NCBI GenBank assembly: GCA_902799685.1
Contig: CADCBO010000010.1
Coordinates: forward strand, 17,076 to 81,075
Reading direction: 5' to 3'
DNA: 64,000 bases
Source: an uncultured Bacteroidales bacterium
Lineage (GTDB): Bacteria > Bacteroidota > Bacteroidia > Bacteroidales > Bacteroidaceae
The notes under the pieces: generated by a model
The model's input: the letters and a program-made list of their open reading frames with translations, nothing else
Told to the model about the DNA's origin: nothing
Databases searched by the model: none
Shown here: piece by piece, positions 43,540 to 50,841 of the stretch
How positions within the stretch are numbered: the first letter of the stretch is position 1
How the letters are laid out: each line of letters opens with the position of its first letter
Translations under genes and position numbers: made by a program

Positions 43540-43771
43540 CAAAGGGGCACAAAGGGGACGGTTCTTTTTGTGCCCCTTTGATAATAATCCAAGGTGCACG
43601 GAACTTTTGGGGTATCGGTATCGGAAACCATCGACGCCCGTGTCGTTGTGAACGGGAGGGGCCCGCGCCGTAGGCGTGGGAGGGATAGCGCGAAGCGCGT
43701 AGTTTCAGATATTGATACCCTAAAAGTTCTCCTGGGAAAGGGCACAAAAAGAACCGTCCCCTTTGTGCCCC
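43540..43771. mobile_element. Fold-back element with nested inverted repeats
   Basis: A 232-bp non-coding block between two convergent genes. The outer 32-bp inverted repeats 43544-43575 and 43740-43771 are exact complements, and each is itself a hairpin with GGGCACAAA arms. Inner 16-bp inverted repeats lie at 43601-43616 (GAACTTTTGGGGTATC) and 43714-43729 with one mismatch. The centre has two triloop hairpins, CGCC-GTA-GGCG (43666-43676) and GCGC-GAA-GCGC (43688-43698). No coding frame is convincing. Confidence 0.8.
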
Positions 43772-44464
43772 TCAGAGAATTGCAGGAATCTCAGAAAGAG
43801 AGTGGATTGTGTAATCGGGAACAACTGAGTCCGATGGCTCCACATTTCTTATGTTGAACCAGATGGTGTGGAGGCCATAGGCTATGCCACCGCTGATATC
43901 GGCATTAAGGGAATCGCCTATGATTACGGTCTGGTCGGGACGCGTGCCGTTAAGCTGGCCAAAACAGTAGTCAAAATAGTCGCGTGACGGTTTATTGAAT
44001 CCTATGTCCAGTGAGCCGAATACACCGTCAACATACTGCATCAGCCCGGCCTTACCCAGACGGGTGGATTGCTGCAGGTTTGACGCATTGCTCACCACAT
44101 AGACTTTATACCTATCGTGAAGATACTTCATCACCTCATGTGCTCCCGATACGGGAACATGCGTATCCCTTAGTCCTGCGATGAAATCCAGCTCGAATGC
44201 AGGGCCGTCAGCCTCAATGCCCAAATCATGAAATATGCCCGCCCAGCGGGTCTGATGAAGCTCATCAACAGTCAGGAGCCCGTCCTCTATGCGTTTCCAG
44301 AGAATGATGTTGCGGCTCAGAAAGAACTCAAACAGATGGTCGGAGTATGGGACACCGTTCTTGCGGCAGCAACCGCGCACATTCTCCCTGGCACACTCCT
44401 TGAAATCCAGGAGCGTGTCATCGACATCCATCAGGACGGTTGTTATATTTGCCTTATTGAACAT
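43772..44464 (-). CDS. HAD-superfamily phosphatase (YjjG-like nucleotidase)
   Basis: 230 residues, cytosolic. HAD motifs: DVDDT with the nucleophile Asp (~12), VVSNAS (motif II), a Lys in GFNKPSRDYF (motif III) and IIGDSLNADISGG (motif IV). The helical cap and sequence resemble YjjG/YfnB-type pyrimidine 5'-nucleotidases that hydrolyse non-canonical nucleotides; the precise substrate is inferred. The start used (ATG 44464) overlaps the thioesterase stop by 11 bases; an in-frame ATG at 44482 would add six residues. Its stop lies directly at the edge of the fold-back element. Confidence 0.88.
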   Translation of the reverse strand: MFNKANITTVLMDVDDTLLDFKECARENVRGCCRKNGVPYSDHLFEFFLSRNIILWKRIEDGLLTVDELHQTRWAGIFHDLGIEADGPAFELDFIAGLRDTHVPVSGAHEVMKYLHDRYKVYVVSNASNLQQSTRLGKAGLMQYVDGVFGSLDIGFNKPSRDYFDYCFGQLNGTRPDQTVIIGDSLNADISGGIAYGLHTIWFNIRNVEPSDSVVPDYTIHSLSEIPAIL

Positions 44465-44855
44465 CTTCAAGAAGGAACGCAATCTCGTCGCCCTTGCTCA
44501 GACGGCCGTTTACCACGCTTACTATGGTAACCGTGGCCTGGATGCACAGTTTCATATCGGCCTTGCGGTATATGTCCTGCTCAAAAATGAAACGGGCACC
44601 CTCACGGTGCAGGTTGAGGCATGACAGAAACTCCTCCTGACCGTGCAGCGGGCTCTTGTATTTGATGTTGATCTCAGACACCATTGCATCGATGCCCTTC
44701 TCATGCCACTGCTGGAATGACTGGCCGCGGCTCTGCAGCCACTTGTGGCGGGTATACTCCAGATAGTGCTGATAATTGGCATTGTTGACCACGCCCTGCA
44801 GGTCACATTCGTAGTCACGGGTCTCAAGACTGGTTGTAAAAAGATACTCTTTCAT
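44454..44855 (-). CDS. Acyl-CoA thioesterase, hotdog fold (YbgC-like)
   Basis: 133 residues, one hotdog domain. The N-terminal ETRDYECDLQGVVNNANYQHYLEYTRHKWL matches the 4-hydroxybenzoyl-CoA thioesterase/YbgC group, in which an Asp in this loop is catalytic. It hydrolyses short acyl-CoA or acyl-ACP thioesters. It overlaps the downstream HAD gene by 11 bases, so they form a two-gene operon, divergent from the GH43 gene. Confidence 0.88.
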   Translation of the reverse strand: MKEYLFTTSLETRDYECDLQGVVNNANYQHYLEYTRHKWLQSRGQSFQQWHEKGIDAMVSEINIKYKSPLHGQEEFLSCLNLHREGARFIFEQDIYRKADMKLCIQATVTIVSVVNGRLSKGDEIAFLLEDVQ

Positions 44856-44881
44856 AGCAGCGCGAAGTTAATGCTTTTTAT

Positions 44882-44889
44882 TATTTTTG
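44882..44889 (+). promoter_or_regulatory. -7 element of the GH43 gene
   Basis: TATTTTTG, 23 bases before ATG 44913. Confidence 0.5.
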
Positions 44890-44912
44890 CCATACACCGA
44901 AAGTTCAATCAT

Positions 44913-46475
44913 ATGGTCCAATCAATTATAAGGAAGGCCTTTCTGGCCATATCAGCACTGGTGGCAGTTTCCGCTACAGCACAAAACCCTGTTCAGTACC
45001 TGTGGGGCGACCAGGGCAACGGCACCTACATCAACCCTGTCCTGAACGCCGATTATTCCGACCCTGACGTAATCCGCGTAGGTAAGAAATATTACATGGT
45101 GGCGTCCGATTTCCATTTCCTGGGAATGCAGATACTGGAGTCCGATGACCTGGTAAACTGGACAGTCCTGACACAGCTCTACAGCCGTTTTGACCTGCCG
45201 GGATGGGATGATAACCGCCATTATTCCGGCGGCTCATGGGCTCCCTCCATCCGCTATCACGGCGGCCGGTTCTGGGTCTATTTCTGCACCCCCGATGAGG
45301 GTCTGTTCATGACCAGCGCCAAGAAGCCCGAAGGCCCCTGGGAGCCGCTCTGCCACGTAAAGGATGTACCCAAGTGGGAGGATCCCTGTCCTGTCTGGGA
45401 TGACAAGGGCAACGCCTATCTGGGCCGAAGCGCCCACGGAGCCGGGCCCATCATTCTGCACCGCATGAGTGCCGACGGAAAGCAACTGCTTGATGACGGC
45501 GACACCATCTATACCGGACCGGTGGCCGAGGGCACAAAGTTCCTGCGCAAGGACGGCTGGTACTATCTTATCATACCAGAAGGCGGTGTAGGCCAGGGCT
45601 GGCAGACAGTGCTCCGCTCCAAGGACCTGTACGGCCCGTATGAGCGCAAGGTGGTGCTGGAGCAAGGCCCCACAAACATAAACGGCCCTCACCAGGGCGC
45701 ACTGGTGGATACCCCGGAGGGCGAATGGTGGTTCTACCATTTCCAGGAGACCAACCCCATGGGCCGCGTGGTGCATCTGCAGCCCGTGCGCTGGGAGGAC
45801 GGCTGGCCGCTTATGGGAGTGGACCTGGACGGCAACGGCATAGGCAATCCCGTAACCTCATGGACCGTACCCAAGGTAAAGAAATCCAAAGGTCCTCACC
45901 TGCCCCAGACATCGGATAACTTTGAAAGCAGCACCCTGAGCCCGCAGTGGCAATTCTGCCATAACCCGCACAATGAATACTGGAGCCTTACCGAGAATCC
46001 CGGACGGCTCACTATCAAGGCACAGCGCTCCACCAGCCTTATGATGGCGCACAACATCATAACCCAGAAGATTATGGGCTGGAAGAGCCTGATATCTGTA
46101 ACGGTCGATGTAAGCCAGCTGGCCGATGCCCGCGCAGGCCTGACATCGATGGGTCAGTCTTTCTACGCCATAGGAGTGACTGAGCGTGACGGCAAGCTCT
46201 GCCTGTATCAGGACGGAGGCTACCGCACCACCTATATCGATGACTTTGAGGTGGGCAGCACCATCTGTCTGGCTCTTGAATACGATGCACAGACCAACAA
46301 GTTCCGCTTCATGGCCGGAGCCGACCGCGACTCACTGAAGCCCATAGGCACGGAGTTCAGCCAGCGAAGCGGGTTCTGGAAAGGCACTCGCGTAGGCCTG
46401 TTCTGCTACAACACCCATGCCGATGGCGGTATGGCCCTGTTTGATGACTTTGAATATCCTATCAAAAACAGATAA
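44913..46475 (+). CDS. GH43 beta-xylosidase/alpha-L-arabinofuranosidase with C-terminal beta-sandwich
   Basis: 520 residues with a signal peptide ending at ATAQ (~23). The five-bladed propeller has the general base Asp in NADYSDPDVIRVG, the pKa-modulating Asp in KWEDPCPVW and the acid Glu in GPVAEGTKFL. Residues ~325-520 form a concanavalin-like GH43 C2 domain (DNFESSTLSPQWQF to ALFDDFEYP). Enzymes with this layout remove xylose or arabinose from arabinoxylan oligosaccharides; the exact specificity cannot be read. ATG 44913 is chosen because the longer frame runs back through the divergent thioesterase gene. The nitroreductase gene starts 4 bases later. Confidence 0.92.
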   Translation: MVQSIIRKAFLAISALVAVSATAQNPVQYLWGDQGNGTYINPVLNADYSDPDVIRVGKKYYMVASDFHFLGMQILESDDLVNWTVLTQLYSRFDLPGWDDNRHYSGGSWAPSIRYHGGRFWVYFCTPDEGLFMTSAKKPEGPWEPLCHVKDVPKWEDPCPVWDDKGNAYLGRSAHGAGPIILHRMSADGKQLLDDGDTIYTGPVAEGTKFLRKDGWYYLIIPEGGVGQGWQTVLRSKDLYGPYERKVVLEQGPTNINGPHQGALVDTPEGEWWFYHFQETNPMGRVVHLQPVRWEDGWPLMGVDLDGNGIGNPVTSWTVPKVKKSKGPHLPQTSDNFESSTLSPQWQFCHNPHNEYWSLTENPGRLTIKAQRSTSLMMAHNIITQKIMGWKSLISVTVDVSQLADARAGLTSMGQSFYAIGVTERDGKLCLYQDGGYRTTYIDDFEVGSTICLALEYDAQTNKFRFMAGADRDSLKPIGTEFSQRSGFWKGTRVGLFCYNTHADGGMALFDDFEYPIKNR

Positions 46476-46479
46476 CAAT

Positions 46480-47004
46480 ATGACAGACTTTCTTGAATTA
46501 TGCAAGGCGCGCTACTCGGTGCGCTCATTCTCGGACCGCAAGGTGGAGCCTGAGAAACTTGAAAAGATACTGGAGGCTGGACGCGTGGCGCCTACTGCCG
46601 TGAACTTCCAGCCACAGGTGATTTATGTACTGCAGAGTCCCGATGCCGTGGCCAAGATGGCCAGCGTCACTCCGTATATGTTCCATGCTCCGCAGGCGCT
46701 GCTGGTGTGTTATGACGAGGATATCTGCTGGAAAAACCGTAAGCATGAGGAGGAAGGACATTCTGCCGGCGAGATGGATGCCACAATCGTACTCACCCAT
46801 ATGATGCTACAGGCATGGGAGCTGGGCATCGGCTCATGCTGGGTATGCAGCTTTGACTTCAAGGCCACCCGCCAGCTGTTCAACCTGCCGCCCAACATCA
46901 AGCCCGTAGCCCTGATGCCCATCGGCTATGCAGCCCCCGACGGTGTGGCATCGGACCGTCACCCCAAGCGCAAACCCCTGGCCGAAACCGTCCGCTACCT
47001 CTAA
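46480..47004 (+). CDS. Nitroreductase family protein
   Basis: 174 residues. The FMN-binding start ARYSVRSFSDRKVEPEKLEKILEAGRVAPTAVNFQPQ and the GIGSCWVCSFD segment are typical of the NfsA/FRP-like fold. It uses NAD(P)H to reduce nitro compounds, quinones or flavins; natural substrates are usually unknown. ATG 46480 lies 4 bases after the GH43 stop, suggesting co-transcription without a functional link. Confidence 0.9.
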   Translation: MTDFLELCKARYSVRSFSDRKVEPEKLEKILEAGRVAPTAVNFQPQVIYVLQSPDAVAKMASVTPYMFHAPQALLVCYDEDICWKNRKHEEEGHSAGEMDATIVLTHMMLQAWELGIGSCWVCSFDFKATRQLFNLPPNIKPVALMPIGYAAPDGVASDRHPKRKPLAETVRYL

Positions 47005-47029
47005 TCCCGCCAAAGGGGGAACGGGCTGA

Positions 47030-47584
47030 TCAGTCAATGATCTTGTACACCACAATCATGATAGCTATAGTGAACACCATGATCATTGCCAGTTTTGTTC
47101 CGATATTTCTCTTGGTGGACAGTCTGTCCAAGGGAATGGGACTGACGCCACGCTCCTGATTGTATTTGTCATAACTGGTCCGGATCATATTAAATGTCTC
47201 CTGAGCCCGGTCTCCATTCACGCCAAGATTATAACGTGACGGGGCCGATACCTCATCGGACCATATAAGCAACTGTCCTGAAACCATATCAACGTTCCTG
47301 ATATCGGAATACATGAACTCTACCCTTCTGAAACTGAGAGGTTTTCTTATCTCAAGACGGTCGTTATACACAATCATGACCGGTTTGTTTCTCCAATACA
47401 GGTCCATGACAAATGCTGCCAGGAATGGTACAACCAGCATCACGGTAATCAGAATATCAATAATAGACTGATCTTTATCGAAAAACAATTTAATTATCGC
47501 CAGGATCAGAATCAAAAAGGCATATATCAGACTAGCCCATGTTTTTGATTCATATTGCTCGTGTAAAACTCTAATCTGTCCCAT
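47030..47584 (-). CDS. Membrane protein with bacterial PH-like domain
   Basis: 184 residues. Two N-terminal transmembrane helices (~14-34 and ~43-63) are followed by a beta-rich domain (VMIVYNDRLEIRKPLSFRRVEFMYSDIRNVDMVSG) that resembles bacterial PH-like (bPH) domains, and the C-terminus ends in another transmembrane helix (~163-180). It starts two bases after the stop of the Arc-like gene and is part of the SPFH-Arc-PH operon. A role in membrane organisation is possible but unproven. Confidence 0.7.
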   Translation of the reverse strand: MGQIRVLHEQYESKTWASLIYAFLILILAIIKLFFDKDQSIIDILITVMLVVPFLAAFVMDLYWRNKPVMIVYNDRLEIRKPLSFRRVEFMYSDIRNVDMVSGQLLIWSDEVSAPSRYNLGVNGDRAQETFNMIRTSYDKYNQERGVSPIPLDRLSTKRNIGTKLAMIMVFTIAIMIVVYKIID

Positions 47585-47586
47585 AA

Positions 47587-47751
47587 TCACTGTTTAGGTT
47601 TGCGGCCGGCGCGACGCAGGGCATCGGCAATGATCCATTGCAGCTGGCCGTTCACGCTGCGGAACTCGCTGGCGGCCCACCCCTCCAGGGCCTCCATCGT
47701 AGCAGAGTCCACTCTCAGCAGAAAGCTTTTTGAATCAGCGTCTTTAGCCAT
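47587..47751 (-). CDS. Small Arc-like ribbon-helix-helix protein
   Basis: A 54-residue gene on the minus strand, ATG 47751 to TGA 47587. It begins MAKDADSKSFLLRVDSATME and continues ALEGWAASEFRSVNGQLQWI, a beta strand plus helices matching the Arc/MetJ ribbon-helix-helix fold (FLLRVD as the DNA-contacting strand, SVNGQLQWIIADAL as the second helix). It lies between the SPFH gene (12 bases upstream) and the PH-like gene (two bases downstream), so it is translated with them. It is a likely DNA-binding autoregulator; the tandem GATATC repeats at 48714-48734 are a candidate site. Confidence 0.8.
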   Translation of the reverse strand: MAKDADSKSFLLRVDSATMEALEGWAASEFRSVNGQLQWIIADALRRAGRKPKQ

Positions 47752-47763
47752 CTGTCAGTCATT

Positions 47764-48690
47764 TTAGTTATAAAGTGTACCGGCGTTTACCACAGGTGCT
47801 GCAGGCTCATCGCCGCAGAGCACTACAAGCAGGTTGCTTACCATTGCAGCCTTACGCTCCTCGTCCAGATCTACAACGCCGTCTTTCTTGAGGTTGTCAA
47901 GAGCCATCTTTACCATCGATACGGCACCCTCAACTATCTTCTCGCGGGCTGCTATGATGGCATCGGCCTGCTGGCGGCGAAGCATTACGGCTGCAATCTC
48001 AGGGGCGTATGCCAGGTAGTTGATTCGGGCCTCGATAGCCTCGATACCGGCTATTGCCAGACGCTCATTCAGGGTCTGCTTGAGAGCTTCGTTAATCTCA
48101 TCGGCACCTGAGCGCAGGGTTACGTCATCGGCAGGATTGCTGTTCTCATCGTAGTTGTATCGGCCAGCGACCTGACGCAGGGCAGCATCGGACTGGACCG
48201 ATACGAAGTTCTCAAAAGCTCTCATTGTTGAGTTGAGTGAGGTGATGCCACCGGGGGTCTGGCCCATGGTCTGTGAATCGATCTCAAACAGGGCCTTGTA
48301 AACATCCTTTATCTTCCAAACCATTACCAGACCTATCATGATGGGGTTACCGCTCTTATCGTTAACCTTGATGGCCTCAGCGTTGAGGTTGCGGGCGCGC
48401 AGGGATATCTTTTTCTTGGTAAGGAAGGGGTTGACCCACCAGAAACCGTTTTCACGGAAAGTGCCCCTGTACTTGCCGAAGAACACCATGGCGCGGGCCT
48501 CGTTGGGTTCCAGCTGTACGAATCCGACAGTCATGATTATAAGGACCAGAAACAGAATCGGGATGATTATTGCAGGTGCGGTAAGTGTCACTCCGCTCCA
48601 AACCATTACGCCAATCATTGCAAACACCAGAAGCAGCCCTATAAAACCGCTCATCTTAAATCCTTTGAATTCAAATTCCTTTGTTTCCAT
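47764..48690 (-). CDS. SPFH/band 7 domain protein
   Basis: 308 residues. Two N-terminal hydrophobic segments (~13-33 and ~38-58) are followed by an SPFH domain ([60 protein letters not shown]) and a C-terminal helical region ([32 protein letters not shown]). SPFH proteins oligomerise at membranes into cage-like assemblies that regulate proteases or lipid domains. No NfeD partner or HflK/HflC pair is nearby; the partners here are the small Arc-like protein and the PH-like membrane protein. Promoter TACATTTG (minus) at 48736-48743. Confidence 0.92.
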   Translation of the reverse strand: METKEFEFKGFKMSGFIGLLLVFAMIGVMVWSGVTLTAPAIIIPILFLVLIIMTVGFVQLEPNEARAMVFFGKYRGTFRENGFWWVNPFLTKKKISLRARNLNAEAIKVNDKSGNPIMIGLVMVWKIKDVYKALFEIDSQTMGQTPGGITSLNSTMRAFENFVSVQSDAALRQVAGRYNYDENSNPADDVTLRSGADEINEALKQTLNERLAIAGIEAIEARINYLAYAPEIAAVMLRRQQADAIIAAREKIVEGAVSMVKMALDNLKKDGVVDLDEERKAAMVSNLLVVLCGDEPAAPVVNAGTLYN

Positions 48691-48713
48691 AATACTTTAT
48701 TGTTTTAATGTTG

Positions 48714-48743
48714 TTTTGATATCATTTTGATATCGCAAATGTA
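48714..48743 (-). promoter_or_regulatory. Promoter and tandem GATATC repeats of the SPFH operon
   Basis: The -7 element TACATTTG (minus, 48736-48743) is followed in the untranslated leader by two copies of the 10-mer TTTTGATATC (plus, 48714-48723 and 48725-48734), 11 bases apart and so about one helical turn. The spacing and dyad GATATC suit a ribbon-helix-helix repressor, with the Arc-like protein of the operon as candidate. Confidence 0.55.
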
Positions 48744-48789
48744 AACACCATTTTTCAACCCGCCAAGCGTTTAGCGAATTTTAACAATT

Positions 48790-48818
48790 GACGCAAAGGG
48801 GTCGTTTCCCTTTGCGTC
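48790..48818. repeat. Palindromic repeat copy C (GACGCAAA arm type)
   Basis: Perfect 11-bp arms GACGCAAAGGG (48790-48800) / CCCTTTGCGTC (48808-48818). Same core style as copies A, B, E and F but a different outer word, and no matching partner elsewhere in the window. Its right arm overlaps the stop codon of the MBL-fold gene, so it may serve as a terminator. Confidence 0.75.
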
Positions 48819-49656
48819 ACTTCAGTCCGTTCTGGCTGCTGTAGGTAAGTCGGAATCCGTCACCCTCGGCCATCATGTCGTTGCCGCCGTTGTTACCGTC
48901 GCTCTTTACGCCCTGGCGCTTGCCGGTGAGCAGGTCATCGCACAGGTTCTTGATATCGGTAACACGCTTGGGACTCTCCAGGTTATCGCCGCTGTAGTGT
49001 CCGGGATACAGGAAACGTATATCGTTGTCCTTCATGTATTTCTCAACCTTCTGGGCCGATACCTTCACGTTCGATAAATACGTGAACACCAGCAGGTTGG
49101 TGGATCCGAAAGCATCGCCGCTGAATCCGTAATGGTTTGCCTTGTCAAAGAATGTCACGCTGCCCGATGTGTGACCGGGAGTGAACATCACCTCCAGCTT
49201 GCGTCCGCCCAGATCGATAGTCTCGCCATCGGTCAGGTGCTTGATCTGGCCCTGGTACCGGCGCTGGCTGTTTCGCAGCATCTGCTCATCGGCCGGACCT
49301 ATCCATACCTCAGGGAACGGTCCTACTCCACCTACGTGGTCACCGTGTCCGTGGGTCAATATCATTGTTACGGGCTTGGATGTAATACCTGCTACAATCT
49401 TGTCCAGTCCCGGAACGCGGGTACCGGCATCTATCAGCACAGCCCGGTCATTGCCCTCCACCAGATAGAGGGACTCGTTATAAGTGCGGTGTCCGTTACC
49501 TATCCAGGTATGCTCGTCCAACTGGCGGAACACCACCTCATCGTCCTCATAAACCACTTTGCCGCGAAGGTCACGGCTGTTGACATCACTACCCTGAGCC
49601 ATCATCAGCCCGGGAACAAAGCAGAACAGGATTGCTGCAAGAATATTCTTTTTCAT
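48817..49656 (-). CDS. Exported MBL-fold metallo-hydrolase
   Basis: 279 residues with a signal peptide ending at MMAQ (~20). The zinc motif THGHGDHVGG, the following GHTSGS His and the C-terminal YPGHYSGDN His complete the metallo-beta-lactamase-fold site. The family covers glyoxalase II-like and many other hydrolases; the substrate is unknown. ATG 49656 is chosen over the TTG at 49665. It lies one base after the stop of the CE2-type esterase gene, so the two form an operon of exported hydrolases. Confidence 0.88.
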   Translation of the reverse strand: MKKNILAAILFCFVPGLMMAQGSDVNSRDLRGKVVYEDDEVVFRQLDEHTWIGNGHRTYNESLYLVEGNDRAVLIDAGTRVPGLDKIVAGITSKPVTMILTHGHGDHVGGVGPFPEVWIGPADEQMLRNSQRRYQGQIKHLTDGETIDLGGRKLEVMFTPGHTSGSVTFFDKANHYGFSGDAFGSTNLLVFTYLSNVKVSAQKVEKYMKDNDIRFLYPGHYSGDNLESPKRVTDIKNLCDDLLTGKRQGVKSDGNNGGNDMMAEGDGFRLTYSSQNGLK

Positions 49657-49657
49657 A

Positions 49658-50776
49658 TTATTCAATAGGTTTAGTAGGCTGCATATCCCAGCCGGTTATA
49701 GTAGAGAAATAAGGTATCAGGGCGTAGGCCAGCTTGATGTGAGCCTTCCAGTTGGGGTGCCAGTCGGCGCCCAGCTCCTGGTCATTGTCCAGATGCACGG
49801 CCTGGAACATCCCGTCGTAATAGACGTTCTTGTAAACGCACTCCTCAACGCACTCGCGCACAAAGTCAAACAGCAGTTTGTCAACCTTGGTCGAAACGCA
49901 CAGTATGGGGTGATCCTCACCGTAATAATCCTTGATGGCCTTGATAAGACGCTTGTAGTTGCGCTTAAACGGATCACGCATGGGTTGGCGCTCTGTCGAA
50001 AAGTCGTTCTGTCCCAGATAGATCATGGTAATATCGGGCTTAAGGTCTCCCGGCTCCCATTTGGGCTGACGTGCATTGTCAAACGTACAGCCGTATCGGT
50101 CGGGCATATACCAGCGCGACTGACGGTCGCTGTCATCGTAATTACGCGTAATGCCTTTGCCCGAATGCGACACCGTAACGAAATCGGCATCGAAATACCG
50201 GGCCAGCAGAGCACAGTATGTCTTGGAAGTGTTTTGGGTCTCGGGAGTGTATCGGTTGCGCGCCACACTGTTCTCAATGCCGTATCCGCAGGTGTATGAA
50301 TCGCCCACAAACTCAATCAGGCGCTCCTTGACCGGCGCCGCCTGCAGCAACCCCTTATCGGTCAGGAACTCATGGAATGTAGTACGACCCTGATCGGCCT
50401 CGGTGCGTTTCTGGATTATCACCGTATGGCTGGCCTGCTTCTTGCCTTTCTTGCTGAAATCGGCACTGCTTACAATGGTGAGCAGAGTATCGGCAGAGTT
50501 TAAACACAGCACCTTATCGGCCTCAGCGCTCATATCGCGGTCAATCCACACGTTAAAATAATCCTTACCCGTGTCCGATGCACGCACGACCAGATAATCG
50601 CCCTGGAACGATACCTTGGCATATGTGGAACTCCAATCAAAACTTACATCGCCGTCAGCGGCCAAGGTACGGCCCACGTATGTGATGCGGCTGTCCGATG
50701 CCGAAGTACTCTGCACGGCCGATGCAGGCACAGAGACCAAAAGGGCGAGAATGAAGGTAATACCGGATATTTTCAT
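49658..50776 (-). CDS. SGNH/GDSL esterase, CE2-type acetyl esterase
   Basis: 372 residues with a signal peptide (~1-19). The layout is that of CE2 carbohydrate esterases: an N-terminal jelly-roll (RITYVGRTLAADGDVSFDWSSTYAKVSFQG, ~30-125) followed by the SGNH hydrolase domain with FVGDSYTCGYG (catalytic Ser), YLGQNDF (block III) and GADWHPNWKAH (catalytic Asp/His). These enzymes remove acetyl groups from xylan or glucomannan, consistent with the xylanase and GH43 genes in the window. First gene of the operon with the MBL hydrolase. Confidence 0.9.
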   Translation of the reverse strand: MKISGITFILALLVSVPASAVQSTSASDSRITYVGRTLAADGDVSFDWSSTYAKVSFQGDYLVVRASDTGKDYFNVWIDRDMSAEADKVLCLNSADTLLTIVSSADFSKKGKKQASHTVIIQKRTEADQGRTTFHEFLTDKGLLQAAPVKERLIEFVGDSYTCGYGIENSVARNRYTPETQNTSKTYCALLARYFDADFVTVSHSGKGITRNYDDSDRQSRWYMPDRYGCTFDNARQPKWEPGDLKPDITMIYLGQNDFSTERQPMRDPFKRNYKRLIKAIKDYYGEDHPILCVSTKVDKLLFDFVRECVEECVYKNVYYDGMFQAVHLDNDQELGADWHPNWKAHIKLAYALIPYFSTITGWDMQPTKPIE

Positions 50777-50824
50777 AATGAATGCTGGTTAGTAAGTTCA
50801 GTACGCAAATATACTCTTTTTAGT

Positions 50825-50832
50825 TATCTTTG
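50825..50832 (+). promoter_or_regulatory. -7 element of the ABC-F gene
   Basis: TATCTTTG only 9 bases ahead of ATG 50842, implying a very short or absent untranslated leader. Confidence 0.6.
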
Positions 50833-50841
50833 CTGACCGAT

